DNA of 64,000 bases. Origin: Populus alba (taxonomy: Eukaryota; Streptophyta; Magnoliopsida; Malpighiales; Salicaceae). The translations under genes were made by a program, and so were the position numbers. The stretch spans positions 13,545,875-13,609,874 of the forward strand of contig NC_133300.1 in the NCBI RefSeq assembly GCF_005239225.2, read 5' to 3'. Shown here piece after piece: positions 35,601 to 48,490 of the stretch (position 1 is the first letter of the stretch; each line of letters opens with the position of its first letter). Under the pieces are notes generated by a model. That model did no database searches. It saw nothing but the letters and a program-made list of their open reading frames with translations, and was not told the DNA's origin.

Positions 35601-38600
35601 ATGGGTTCAAATCCAATTTGTGGATGTTGGATTCCTAAATTCAATCATTACCCATGCTTGACAGTCAAGCAACAAGATCTAATACCATATGTGTGGAGAT
35701 AATAACCAAAACTACCAAAATTATGCCACCAGATTGACAGAACATTGTCAAAAAAAAAAATTAGATAACCTGACTCTTGAGATATGGCTGTAGAGTAACA
35801 ACGAACTGGGAGGGATCAGAAGCAGGTGCACAAAGCGTTGGATCAACAACACAAAATGCATGCAATGCAAGCACATAAGGAAGTGTGCAGAGCTCCACTT
35901 CATCACTATTCATTTCCTCTACCTGCCAAGAAAAAATTTCTTATCATGTCCTTTGCAACCAAACAATCAAATGCATAAAAAATAAAATAAAAACAGAAAT
36001 ACCTGCAGTATTCTTTCCAGTAAGCACTTGCACATCAACTCACAGCGCTTGCGCACTGATGCAAGTGACACGGGGTTGATCCCAACAGCTTTAGCTGATT
36101 GAGGGAAAAAGTCAAGGGCTAGATTGCGCTTGATGACTGTGACAAGAAGCTGATGACTTGGCATCCTCCTCAACATCTCAACAATTTGCTCAGTCTTCTT
36201 AGCCACCTCCAGTGGCACAGAACTGCCATCTCCAAAAAATTGTGTTCGCGATCCAGAAGGTTCCTCGAACCAAAACTCATAAAATGTTTTGCAGACAAGA
36301 TCCTGTACATAACAGAAGCATGAATACAGGGAAATAGCATAGGGGAAACACATTTTTATCTGCTGTTAAGTAGCTTTTCTGGCTATGTTTTCTGCTACCC
36401 TGACAGATGTATTATATAAAAGAAAGTAGAAAAGAGTTTTTATACCATTGTAATTTGCTGAAAGCCAGATTCCTTAGAAGGAAACATTTTTATTATTTTT
36501 GGATGCTAGAGTGGTAAACCAGAAGATCACCATATTCAAGATTTTTGCAACGCATTCGTCCAGTTGTGAGGGAAAACAGTGGTCAATAATGGCAGTTACA
36601 CTTCAAAAGAATGAACATTGTGGTCTAACCAAATTGTACATGGCATAATCACATATGGTAACATGAAAAAGATGAGCAACTGGTAGACAATTATAGTCAG
36701 TAGCCTAATTGCCTGAAATGATATACGAACTCATTCTGTTTTGCTTTAAACTACCTGAATACTGGATTCGTCATCACTGACACGGGATATGATCTCAATA
36801 CATGCAGTTGTAAATTGAGTGAAGTTTGGATTTGAAATGCACATGTCTCTGATGATTTTGATAGCTCGTTTTCTTACACTCACTCCAGTATCTTTTATCC
36901 TTTCAGCAACCTTCTCAAAATACTGCATCACAAAAATATGGACTTGGAGAGGGAAGAAGCAGATGTAATAAAAAGAAAAAGAATTAGCAAAGTTTGATTT
37001 CGTATACCTGCAGACCGACATCAGGGTGTGAAGCAATATGCCTACCAACAAGTTCCAATGCAGCTTCTCTCACAGATATTGCTGAATCACAAAATCTTCC
37101 TTCAACAGCCAATTGTACTCGCTTGTCACGTAATACATCAGGATCAGCTTCTACAATAATACTGACCTGATCCCATGAAACAAAATAAAAAGAAAGGCCA
37201 CTGTATTACATCAACATAACCACAGAAGTGTTTAATTTACAATCAAAGGCAAAGCAGATCAAAATATAAATTCTTCTACTTACTGCTCGTAATGCCTTGG
37301 CCCTAATTACAGGAGAATTCTCCCTCAAACTTGCCTAGAAACAAGAAATGTGTAAGCATCAACACATGTTCTGCACATGCATGGAAACTAGAGGAAGTGA
37401 GATGCTATACTGACCAAAAGCATATGAAGAATCTTATCGAACCCTCTACAAAAAGAACTATTTTGTCCCAATGCTAAAGCAATCTTCTTAACAGAATCCC
37501 TCGTCAACAATGAAAATGCAGTCCCAGAATCACGCACAATAAGGTTTGATTTCAGTCTAGTGAGATGGTACATAAACTTTTGTTTAGATTTCGGGTCATC
37601 CTTGTACCACAAGCACAGATAAAACCTGCACAGACATGTTCTCTAATAAACAAAACTGTAAAACATTTAAATGGAGAGGAAACAGCATCATAGAGTACAA
37701 ACCAGCGAACAAAGAGGTATGCATCATCAGCAGATACAACATCTTGGAGGTAATTTAAAAGCATTTGTTGAACAATTTCAGCTTTTGTTACTGTATCTGA
37801 AGCATCCGAATTGTTCTTTGACTGGATATTATCCTTTTTCTCCTCATCCTTGTAATGTGAATCGCTGTAAGATTGTAACACAAGAAGTTGATTCTTGCAG
37901 AGGCAAATCATACAGTGCCAGCTTCGATTAGGAGCTTCATGTTTTTTCACTCCCATGCAATCAGCATGAAACAATCTGTGACAACCCGGACACATAAACA
38001 ACCTGTTCTCCACCCTTCCATCTAAGCAAACACAGCATGCATCTTTTGGGAAACTCAGATCCACATCATCCCCACAACTCAGTTCCTGCAATATCCAAAA
38101 TTTGTTCCCACTACAAATAAGTGCATCCTGCTTTAACCTTGCTGCAATGGTGCCCAGAAAATCAATGGCCATGGAACGTGCAGAGACGTCCTTGGATTTC
38201 AGTCCAGCATTCTGAAGTAGTAAGACACAAAGAACCTGCAAACAGAAGTCCCTTAGCATGAAAACACGTGATGATTTCATGAGGAAGCAAAATTAGATTC
38301 AAATCTATCTCACCTCCAGAATGGGAGATGAAGAAGGGTATTCTGGTAAATTGAGAGTTGTTAGTAGATCTGTAACAAGATTCTCCATCATCACTTTCAG
38401 TTCAGAAGCATCTTGATTCTTGACAGTTGTGAAGCGCTGGAGAACTCGGGTCCAGAAAAGACAGCAGGTCTCTGTGGCTGCTTCGTGGGACTTGATAGGA
38501 TAACTAGCATCCAAAGAGACTTCTAAGATGGAATTACCACTCGATGCTTGCCTCAAAGCATCAGGAAGGTTTGCACTGCTCTGAACCAACTGAATCAGTA

Positions 38601-41600
38601 AAGCAGTGACCATCTGAATCTGCCTCTGTTCTTCATCAGGCAGGTGATAGGCTCTGAGTGCTCGCTTTGAGGATGGTAACTTCCAGAGTAGCTGAACTAT
38701 TTCATCTATGATGTATGGACGATGCTGTATGTATGAATAGAATATCTGTACCATAATAAACAAAAATACACTAAGAGACCACAAAACCATGTGATGCATA
38801 TGTATATTTACATGTATAGAAGAATGCATGCAAGTACATATGCACATGCATTAGCTCTCAAGAAAAAGGAAAAGTGTAAAGAGCTCTACCCCACAGATTA
38901 ACCCAATAGCCTTCATCTGCAAAAGTTGGATATTGTCCACCAAAAAAGTCGTAAAGCTTGTCCTCACCAGTTGTAGAATGCAACTATCAGATAACCTCTC
39001 TATCAAGAACAAATCCTTCAGCAAACCGAGTATTGTGCACAGTTTTTGTAGTATAGTATTCACAGCACCAGAGACCCTGTCAAGGGTAAACAATCAAGAG
39101 AAACCTCACATTCTAAACTGTTAAATTTTCCATAAAATTTAATAATAGGGAAACAGAATTTTGATAAGCGCACCTGTTGGATGATGACTTCTTCACTCTT
39201 ACACTCTTTACAGTTCGCCGTTTCTTGTTAGCTGAACCATAGTCAGGGTCAGGCTCTTCGTCTTCATAACCTGAGAATAAATAGTAGATGGTTTCAGCTT
39301 TGAGCAATGCAAGAAGAACTCAATTAAAAACCAATAAAAGAACACAATGACCAGTTATGCTAAGGAAAACCAATTTGAAAATTTCATAACCATGTTTTTT
39401 TCTTGTTTCAAAATGACATGCATAGTCATTAGCAATTTTCAGGAGAAAAGGAAAAGCCTGTTGGGGAATGGCAAGTTAACAGAAGGGAAAGAAACAACTG
39501 AATGAAGGTACAATGCCTACCTTCAGGTGCCCCATTTTCACTAGGCCTATGCAAAGCACGATATGATGGATCATAAGCAGACATCACATCCATTATTTGA
39601 TGCTTAGAGAACTCCAAAATTCTTTCAATAATCTGATATGGAAACACCACAATCAATATTGATAAATTAAGATCATGCAAATCTTGAGAAAAACATGTAA
39701 AAACATACACGGCAGAGGGAGAATGCTTGATTATTATTTTTTTCATTACAGAAAGAGAACATTTAAAAGACATTTTTAATAGATCAAAATTAATAAAGGA
39801 AGCACCTCTTCTTTATACAGCTGCTTTGGCATGTTATTATGCGCCATTACAGCTAGAGCTGCATGAATAGACTCCAGCGCACAGAAGACATAGGAGACTA
39901 CTTCTGAATCTGACTGCAGCATTAACAAAAACAGGAAAGCAAATAAAATAACTAAATCATACTAACAACACAATGAAAGCATCAACCACAAGGGAACACA
40001 TCAAAGTTATTAGAGGACAAAAGGTCAAACCATATCTAAAATCAAAACACCAATAGAGATATCCAGAAAACTCTTGACCAAAAAAACAAATCAAAGTTCT
40101 AAATCCAAGGGCCATAGTTGATGGTTCTAATTAAGCAAGCTGGCTGTTCAAGCCATCAATTTCCTTGGACTTTTACTAAGCATTTCAACATCAGATCAAA
40201 GGAAACAGAATAAAATTCAAATTCCACAATCATATATTTAGCCTATCATTTGTACCATGGACCACATCATTGTCAATATAGATTATTGACTTGATCCTTG
40301 AAGATCTTGTCGAAGAACTCAGTGTTACATATCCCAAAACTCCACTTAAAGAGCTCCCACCAACTCAGAAAGGTCAAAATTACACTAAGACACAATAGAT
40401 TTAACAGACTGGTATGCAATAAATGTGAACAGTTTAGCTCACAAGACTGCTAGCAAAGGAGTTGATAACACTGAGAATGAATATAATAAATTTATAATCT
40501 CCTGATCTTATTACTAACAAACAGTAAATGGCATCCTAAGAAGTGTAGAAAAAGAGAATGCTATGATAATTGCATCAAAAGGGAAGTAAATCAACAACTT
40601 AGCTAGCTAACAAGAATCAAGTTCCAAAAGTGAAACTTGGAAAAAAAAAAAATACAGGTGAACTGTCCCATAGTAAAATTTAGGGCGACACCACATCCTA
40701 CAAGCCTACAGGAACTCAGATGCAAATAAAAAAAAAAACTCACATGTTCACATTCATCAATGGATAAGCCTTCAGCTCGATGTATTTGGTGGTCCAGAAC
40801 CCTCAAGAGTCTTACAAGAACTTCTACGGGGATCAAATTTAAAAGCTTTTTTGCACGTAACGATGTTATTTCATTCACAAGCTTTCTGAGGTCAGCAGCG
40901 GGCAACGATAACCACTCTGCTTCTTCCCGATCATCACCAAGAACTTCAGCTCTTCCACAAAAGTCTTCCAGCATATCACAGAAGCTTCCAATTGTTGCAT
41001 CTGAAAAAAGATGTCAACGGAAAAACCATAAAATGAATAAGAAATGAGAGAGATAAGAGTTCAAAATATCACCAGTAGCTCTACCTTGAAGCTCAGCAGG
41101 ATCTGGCTGGATCACTGCTGAAATGTCAACACTGCCTTTTTTCTTGACTTTTGGTTTCCTCAGAGATGAGGCAATGTCCTGCAGTTTATCCCCTAAGTTA
41201 CCAATAAATATTGAACCCGAACACATAAAGCTAAATCCAAAATTTTGCATACATTAGGGGTGTATTTCGGTTGGTGATTTTGAAATCCATCATAATCTCT
41301 TTGTGCTTGAAACGAAACAGGTACACTTAGCTCAATGCGCTTGCTTTCAAATGCTGCATTTCCAGAAATTTGCCCCTTACCTGAGAAACTTGAACAAATG
41401 CAATAACCCACAAGCACAGCAACTCTTAAGTGTTATGTAAGAAATAATGCAAGCTTTAAACGAAAACAAGTTTAAACAATAGTATATAACATGCAAAACA
41501 CCTAAAGATGGTACATTTATCTATTTATGAATTGTTCTGTCAAATGATGGCCCCTGAAGCCACCTTCATGTCTTTCCAGCTACATATTCTACTCCCGAGT

Positions 41601-43515
41601 GGTGATCGCTACATCTTTTTTATTCAGTTACGAGGACCACCATTCCTGTCTCATTATGTGTGATTCAGTTCTATTTACAATTACAATTCTTTTAGTGACA
41701 ACACATTTGCTTTAATTAAAAATCCAAAAGAGTATTTCCATCAAAAGGAATATTTGCAGATGATTGTAAGTGCTTCATGGATCATAAAATATATGAACCA
41801 CTTACCAAAATCCATGAATATTATATTTTTATGTACCGCGTTGTATAGGAAGCAATCCAGGCATCTCCAAGGCAAAAGTAATGCCAGAGACCAACCAGAA
41901 ACATATTAAATGTAGGTAAATTTGTGTATTGTGGTCAAACTGTTTCAGCTATAAAGTCTAAAGATAATCACTAAGGAAGAAGTCACTTTCCATTTTCTGA
42001 CAGGTTTCTTCACAAGAATTCTATGCAAAGAAACAATCCTCATATAAATAAACGAAGAACCAATGACAATTTGATGAATTATGAAAGATATGATAGGACT
42101 AGATACAGAAGGAAGCCACCATGCTCTGTCAATTCTAAAATTTAGCAACAATAGGATTAACTTGCTGTATCTTATCCCACTCATCCTCAATGTTCACTCT
42201 CAAGATCATTAAAACAGAGAAGCACATACGCTATTAAACGAAACTGAGAGCAATAATTTCACCTCCATATAATGCAATTATCTTATCTATCTAAACACTT
42301 CCAAGCCATCTCTTATCTATCTAAATCTGATCAACATCTTAATTCTCCCTCTCAAACAAAACAGAAGTGTCGTAGAAATCACCTTAGGGAAACCATGGAA
42401 CATTATTCCCTATTTTATATGCTCGTCTAACATGTCCTAAACTTAACATCTCATCAACTAAAGACGACTTTGTCAGTAAACTTTCTACAAACATACCTAA
42501 TAGTCTAATCAACATGAAAAACACAAAGATTAAATGCAGGCACTCATATTGCAATCATGCTATTCTTCTTTTCTGAGACTAATAGCATTGAAAATTGAAT
42601 AAAGAATACCTCAAAAAGTACCCTCATATGGAAACATATTCCTAAAAGCTTTGAATTATACCCTTATCCAAATGATTCCCACAGTTCACAATCATCTCTC
42701 CATCTAATAAACATAAGCCTAAAACTGCTATGCAAACTTCCTGCATTCATCTATAGCAATTAAATTATCTATCACTTCAACTATACATTAAAAGAATCAT
42801 TTCTAGTAAAGAGAACAATATGAAAAGAGAAAACGCGTGTGCTTTGTTTACCATGAGTAACATACTCAAATGCATCAGGATTGCAGCGAAGAACCTCTTC
42901 ATAAAGTTCCAACCGCTCCACGTTGTCAGACGCAGTTTCCCTATTCGCATCTCTAAGTGTCCTGCAAAACAACACCAGGCATTAGCAAAATCATAACACC
43001 GATACAATAAAGATGAGCTTGACTAAAATCATGGATTTTCTGGACAATCACGTTAATTAATCGAGAAACTACGGAAGTAACACAAATTAAGGTTTTGAAA
43101 AGAAACTAGGTGTAAAGTAAAATATTTACTTATTCAGTTCAAGCATGAATTAAAGTTTGCTACACAAAAAAATTACATTTATCACTCGAATTTCAAAAAT
43201 AACAAATAATCAGTAAAAATAAATGAATTATTATAGAAAAAGGAAGGCTTACAGGTAGGATACGTCGGTTTGACGAAGCAGATCAGCGATTCTGGGAGAC
43301 TGAGACAGAATTTCATTTCGATTCAAAAACCAGAAATTACTATTTCTAGCACTAGCTCCGTCGAACAACCGGAGCTCCGGATCCGAAGCGCCACAGAAAA
43401 CAGGAAGCGAAGGCAAAGGCAAACACGGCGCTACTTCAGAGTGTATGCTGTTGGACAGGCCGATTCCTCTAGGAACCGAACCCGAACCGCTTGGATTTGA
43501 ATTTGAATTGCTCAT
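29683..43515 (-). CDS. SCC2: Sister chromatid cohesion protein SCC2 (Nipped-B/NIPBL family cohesin loader)
   Basis: Twenty-eight exons on the minus strand, in transcript order: 43515-43253, 42961-42852, 41380-41253, 41178-41085, 41000-40744, 39913-39806, 39632-39521, 39270-39174, 39076-38890, 38745-38314, 38235-37703, 37625-37415, 37334-37284, 37166-37008, 36922-36755, 36302-36003, 35922-35770, 34580-34411, 33872-33764, 32723-32562, 32473-32369, 32296-32066, 31726-31593, 31519-31226, 31147-30727, 30316-30224, 30122-29997, 29895-29683. They sum to 5421 bp (1806 aa), close to plant SCC2. A PHD finger typical of plant SCC2 spans residues 663-707 (C663/C666, C678/C681, H686/C689, C704/C707). HEAT-type helices and the Nipped-B C-terminal region follow, for example [11 protein letters not shown]. 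The tail is acidic then basic ([23 protein letters not shown]). With SCC4 it loads cohesin on chromatin in the nucleus. For exon 4 the acceptor at 41179 rather than 41193 keeps the frame. Confidence 0.95.
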
Positions 43516-43760
43516 CGATTAATTAACCGGTGAGTTCTGAATTGACTAACTAAAAGCATCAAGGGAAGAAGTAAGGGAGGGGGAAGGGATAATAAGTTGG
43601 AGTGGTAATAGTGTAATAATGTGGAAGTGCAGGGGTAATTAGTGAATAATTAGGGTTTTCAGTAGACTCAGCGAGTCTATTTGTTGAGACCGAGAGAGAG
43701 AGAGATTAGGGGAAGAGAATGAGAGAAGCAAAATCACAGTTGGCGGGGAAAGTGATTTTA
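43516..43760 (-). promoter_or_regulatory. SCC2 5' leader and proximal promoter
   Basis: Upstream of the SCC2 start codon on the minus strand is CT-rich leader sequence, including a (CT)n run at plus 43688-43704. Such pyrimidine-rich leaders are common in plant housekeeping genes. The transcription start cannot be placed from sequence alone. Confidence 0.35.
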
Positions 43761-44144
43761 TTTTTGGGGATTTTTTGGGGATAAAAATGTGGATTTTTTT
43801 TTTTGGTTTTAAAGGAGAAGAAAATTGGGATGAGTCGATAAACTTACTGAAACACCCTTGGTTGACGGTTTCTTCCTTCTCTCTTGTTATGGAGGTTGGG
43901 GAGGTGGTTTTGTTACGAAATTGAAAGGGACTCAATTATTATTGGAATTACTAAATTGCCTTTTTTATTTTGATTTCTGTTTTGGATTTGTGCGTTTCGC
44001 AGCTAGCTTGTCGAGGAAGTTTGGTGTTTGGAAACTTGAGTCATGGAAATTAGTTTTCAAAAAGACAAAAAAGAGGGAATTTTTTTTTTTGAATTTGGAG
44101 CTTTGGGTTAATGAAATTGGATGAGAAGGTATCTGGGATTGCAG

Positions 44145-44776
44145 TAGAACTGCATATTTTAAAAATCTTTTTAGTTTTAAATATTTTTTTATTTTTTATT
44201 TAAAAAAATTAACATATTTTTAAACAAAAAATACTTTAAAAATTAACAATTACCATTTACCACACTCTCAAACACCACATAAATCTTTCTTATACCTTGC
44301 ATTTAAAAGCTTGTTTGAGAAGTGTGGTAGTAATTACTTTTCAAAATATTTTTTTGCTTAGAAATACATCAAGAAATAATATTATTTTTTATTTTTTAAA
44401 ATTATTTTTAATCTTAGCACATTAAAAAGATCAAAAAATATAAAAAAATCATTTTAAATAAAAAAAACATTTTTTTAAAACATCTTTTCAAACCACCCTC
44501 GAGTTGTCAGGACACATCTTCAAACTTGATTTTTGTGTTGTCAAATAAATAATTCAAACAACAATGTTATAATTAAATGTTTGTTTTTGTGTTTTAAAAG
44601 TGTTTTTTGAAAAAAATTAAATTTATTTTTTTCTTTGCTTTGAATTATTTTTTTCTTAGTGTTTTTCAGATCATTTTGATGTGTTGATATCAAAAATAAT
44701 TTTTTTAAAAATATTATTTTATTTCCAAACAAAAAAGCACTTTAAAAAACAATCATTATCATACTCTCAAACACCT
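44145..44776. repeat. Cluster of three related MITE-like elements
   Basis: Three neighbouring units share termini of the type TGTTTGAGAGTGTGGTA or its reverse complement, plus internal GCACTTTAAAAAACAATCAT and CATTTTGATGTGTTGATATC blocks. They are at about 44145-44277 (minus), 44312-44498 (plus, degenerate) and 44578-44773 (plus, the clearest, with inverted ends TGTTTG.. and ..CAAACA). They have no coding capacity. The pattern resembles hAT-type MITEs common in poplar, from memory. Confidence 0.6.
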
Positions 44777-45149
44777 TTTTAATTAATATTGTAAAAGGTA
44801 TCTTAAATCAATTATCCCACCCATCGATTGATTAATGTATCGCTAAAAAATATTTTATTTTATTTTATGTCACACCAAATGGATTAAAATCAATAAAACT
44901 ATGCGAAAATACTCTTGTCACTTCTAAAGTTTTAAATTATAGTTAAAAACTACAATGTTAGATCTCACATGAGATTGAATATTGCTCCTTATTTTTTTAA
45001 TTCAATGGGCAACCAAGCTGCAAAATGTATTAATAAACAAGTGAGCTTTAACTAACATTACAAATGTTAGACCTACTTTTGAAAAACATAATATTATCTA
45101 TTTATATTTACTAGGAGATTTTATTTAATGGTTTTTGGATTAGGATGAG

Positions 45150-45480
45150 TAAAAAAACTAAAAAAACCAATTAAACTAAGAAAACCGGAAAAAAAAAATA
45201 ACCGGAAAAAAACAAACGTGAAAAAAACTTATTAAACCGATTAAAATTTAAAAAAAAAAACCAATCGGTTTGGTTTCAGTTTTATAAGCCTAAAACCAAA
45301 AAAATCAAACCGAACCGTTAAAAAAAAAAAAAAAAATCACCAAACCGGAAAAAAAACTGAGCCAAAACCAAGCCAAACTGATTTGAACTGGTTTTTGTCC
45401 TAAAAAATAAAACTAGTAAGTTTGAACCGGATTTCGGTTTAGTTTTTTATTTTAAAAAAAAAAAAATTATTTCGGTTTTT
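45150..45480. repeat. A-rich tract with recurring AAACCG/CGGTTT motifs
   Basis: Many copies of AAACCGG, AACCGA and CGGTTT spread through poly-A runs, with no fixed period. The composition is unlike the surrounding DNA. Similar tracts occur in many plant genomes. Function is unknown. Confidence 0.6.
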
Positions 45481-46222
45481 CTTTTTATAAAAACTAAACA
45501 AAAAATGATTACCCATATTTTAGATTAGTGATGACTCTATAAAGATTATGAACATAAATTCTTTTGTCTCATGGAATCCCAACTTACCTATTCTAACAAC
45601 TAAACTCAAATCCCTAACTCCAAAAATTTGAACTCTCATCTTTTGTCTTATGAAATTGGTTTGAAAAAAATACAAAAAGAAAAATTAAAGAAGAAGTAAA
45701 TAGAGAGACTGAAATGCTCGCATAAAAGTTTTGTCTTCACCAACTTGTTTAGTATGATGTAATTAATGTCATAGTCAAATGTGCAATCAATAAAAAAAAC
45801 AATAACAGTGTAATGAGATAGTTCAATTGGTTGCAAAAGTTTTGATAAAGTAATGAGGCCTTTATAAAGTTTCGTTTTAGTTTATATTATATAGGAGGTC
45901 TGCGCGATGTCACAAGCTAGATTGATTTTTTATTTACTCAAAAAAAAAAAGGAGATAATTATACTTTTAAAAAGATTTAATAAATTTGATAATCAAATTA
46001 AATTTTGATTAATTTGAAAATATAATAAAAATAATAATGAGGTAACAAAAAAAAAAAAACAATATTGTTTTGAGCAAAGCTAGATTAACAGGTGAAATAT
46101 ATTACCTGGACATAAAATATGACAAGATTACATGTATGTTGTACGTCTTAAATCATAGGACCGAGATAATTTAATAATAATAAAAATTGATGATAAATAA
46201 AAATGAAACTGTAAAAATTGAG

Positions 46223-46228
<6 letters not shown>

Positions 46229-46264
<36 letters not shown>
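46229..46264. repeat. (AT)n microsatellite
   Basis: An uninterrupted alternating AT run of about 36 bases. Confidence 0.9.
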
Positions 46265-46267
<3 letters not shown>

Positions 46268-48289
46268 ATATATTTAATAGTGCAACTCAAGTCATTTATC
46301 CGGTTATGTTTAATGAATTTGTTTATTAAAATCAATTTGTAATAGAAATCGAGAAATAAATAAAATTTATTGAATTAAATAAAAGAAAAAATATTATATA
46401 AAGTTGCATATATTAAAAATATCATAAAAAGTAGGCGTTTTTAATTTTTAACAAAAATTTAATGAATATTAAATATAAAAATAATTATACATGAATCATA
46501 TTAATTTCATGAAAAAATAAAGACACCCAATATAATTAAAAATAATTGCTATTGAAAAAAAGCTAAATAAGCCCCCAAAAATGAAATATAAGAGGTATTA
46601 ATTAAAAAGCTAACTTGAGAAATAGTTAAAAAAAATAAAAAAAAGTATTAATTAAAAGAAAAAAAAAATCAAGACAGGAAAGCCCAGGCTCGCACCTGAG
46701 CCTGTTATTTTTTATTTTTTTTTAAAAAAAAAATGGACAATTTTGAAGAAAAAAAGTTGCCAACACGTCACTTACTGTTGCAAATGACTTGTCATCTACC
46801 AACCTAGTTTTTAAGCACTACTATAATGGTTGAAAAATCATGCCTACGGATTTTTTACCTAAAAAACTTGTTTTTTTAACTCATTTCAAGCATAAAACAC
46901 AATGTATAGGCACCCTTAAACACCAACAAAACTTACATATCAACCTAATAAACCCAAAAAATGGTTCCAAACCACAAAATCAAATCAAAAATTTTTTCAT
47001 CTTGACTTGTATATAGTTTTTGAAGCTACATTGAAACTTAAAACAACTACCATAAGACTTGCATCACCTAGTGTAACTTGTTAATACCAATTTTAACTTG
47101 TTTGGTGGTCGAAATTATAGTTAACAAAGGGCTTTCTTTCTCTTTGCTGAAAAAAATAACCTGAGTCAATCTTGGTTAATATGTTAAACACACAACCCAG
47201 GTCATAAGATCGAATTAATTTATAGAAAAAAATTTGAAAAAAATTACAAAATCCAACTTCCGATAAATCTAATTTTGAAAGTTGAAATAATAATAAAAAA
47301 TAAATAAATTCCATGGGACCGGTATATAACATAACAAAGAGAAAATAAAAAAAAAATCATGAAGCATAATTCTATAAAGAAACTCATATTAAAGGATGAA
47401 AGCAAAAAATAATTATATAGAAAAAGCTTATCAAAATAAACAGCTCGAATCAATTTAAATTAACTTATTAAATACGTAGCATAAGTTTTGAGATCATAAT
47501 TAATTTATAAAAAAAAATTAAAAAAGAATCCCAAAGCTCTACTTCCAATGAATATATTATTGAAGGTTAAAATAATAATAAAAACCTAAATCTATGAAAT
47601 GGATATATAACCACAACACACACACATAGATAATACAAACATAATTCCCAAACAAAAATTATATGAATCATTCAATTTGATTATTATCTACTCTCTAGAT
47701 GAAAGAATTCATAACATTTGTATTTTTCATTTTGGCGAACTCTGTTGATATTAAAAAAATCTATTTTATTATATGATCCTAGATATTTTTATATGGGATT
47801 TTTTTATTTCTTGCATCAATTTTTTAAATAATTTTATTTCAACTTTATTTATCAAAAGCGTTCCAAAAAAAATTAATGCAAGGGCTACTTATAATATTTA
47901 TTGGTTCTCTGATCATACACGACACATAACGAAGACGATCTCCCACATTTTATATTTATATTTGAGTATTTGATCATTTTTTATCTTATTCATTTAATCA
48001 AAAGAACATGAACTTTAAAGTGAAGGCCACAGTATAAACACCTATCCACGTGCATTATAATAAAAAATTTAAAAGAAAGACATAGAACTTTATTTTTCTT
48101 ATATTATTACAATAAAAACATATTATTTCAATTTCTTCCTAACTATTCATGTGCTCATAATATGTTAACGACAACAAGGTTCTTTAATCCTTCTTTAGGT
48201 ATCCAACCATCAACTAAAAAAAATCCCATCTCCTCGCATTCATTAATATAAAAATACTCTTAATAATGAGATATTCATTATTTAAAGAT

Positions 48290-48490
48290 TGTTTAAAAAT
48301 GTGATTGTACCTACGTTTCTAAAAAAATTATTTTTTTATTAAAAATTAATTTTATTTTGTATTTTTTAAATTGTTTTAATGTGCTGATCTCAAAAAAAAT
48401 TTTTTTTAAAAAAATAAAAAAAAATATCATTTTGATGCATTTCAGCACGATAAATATTTTAAAAAACAATCATAATATCACTCCTAAACA
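48290..48490 (+). repeat. MITE-like element of the same family as 44578-44773
   Basis: About 201 bp with imperfect inverted ends (TGTTTAAAAATGTGATTGT against ACAATCATAATATCACTCC..AAACA) and the internal TTTAATGTGCTGATCTCAAA and ATTTTAAAAAACAATCAT blocks seen in the 44.5-kb copies. A more decayed relative follows at about 48499-48670. Confidence 0.6.

Noticed and set aside
45800..45900. tRNA-like sequence TAGTTCAATTGGTTGCAAAAG
   Set aside because: It resembles a box A, but no cloverleaf, anticodon arm or acceptor pairing could be built and box B is not convincing.
16472..46264. CRISPR-like arrays
   Set aside because: The repeats present are dinucleotide tracts, MITEs or tandem minisatellites without uniform unique spacers, and the genome is a plant.
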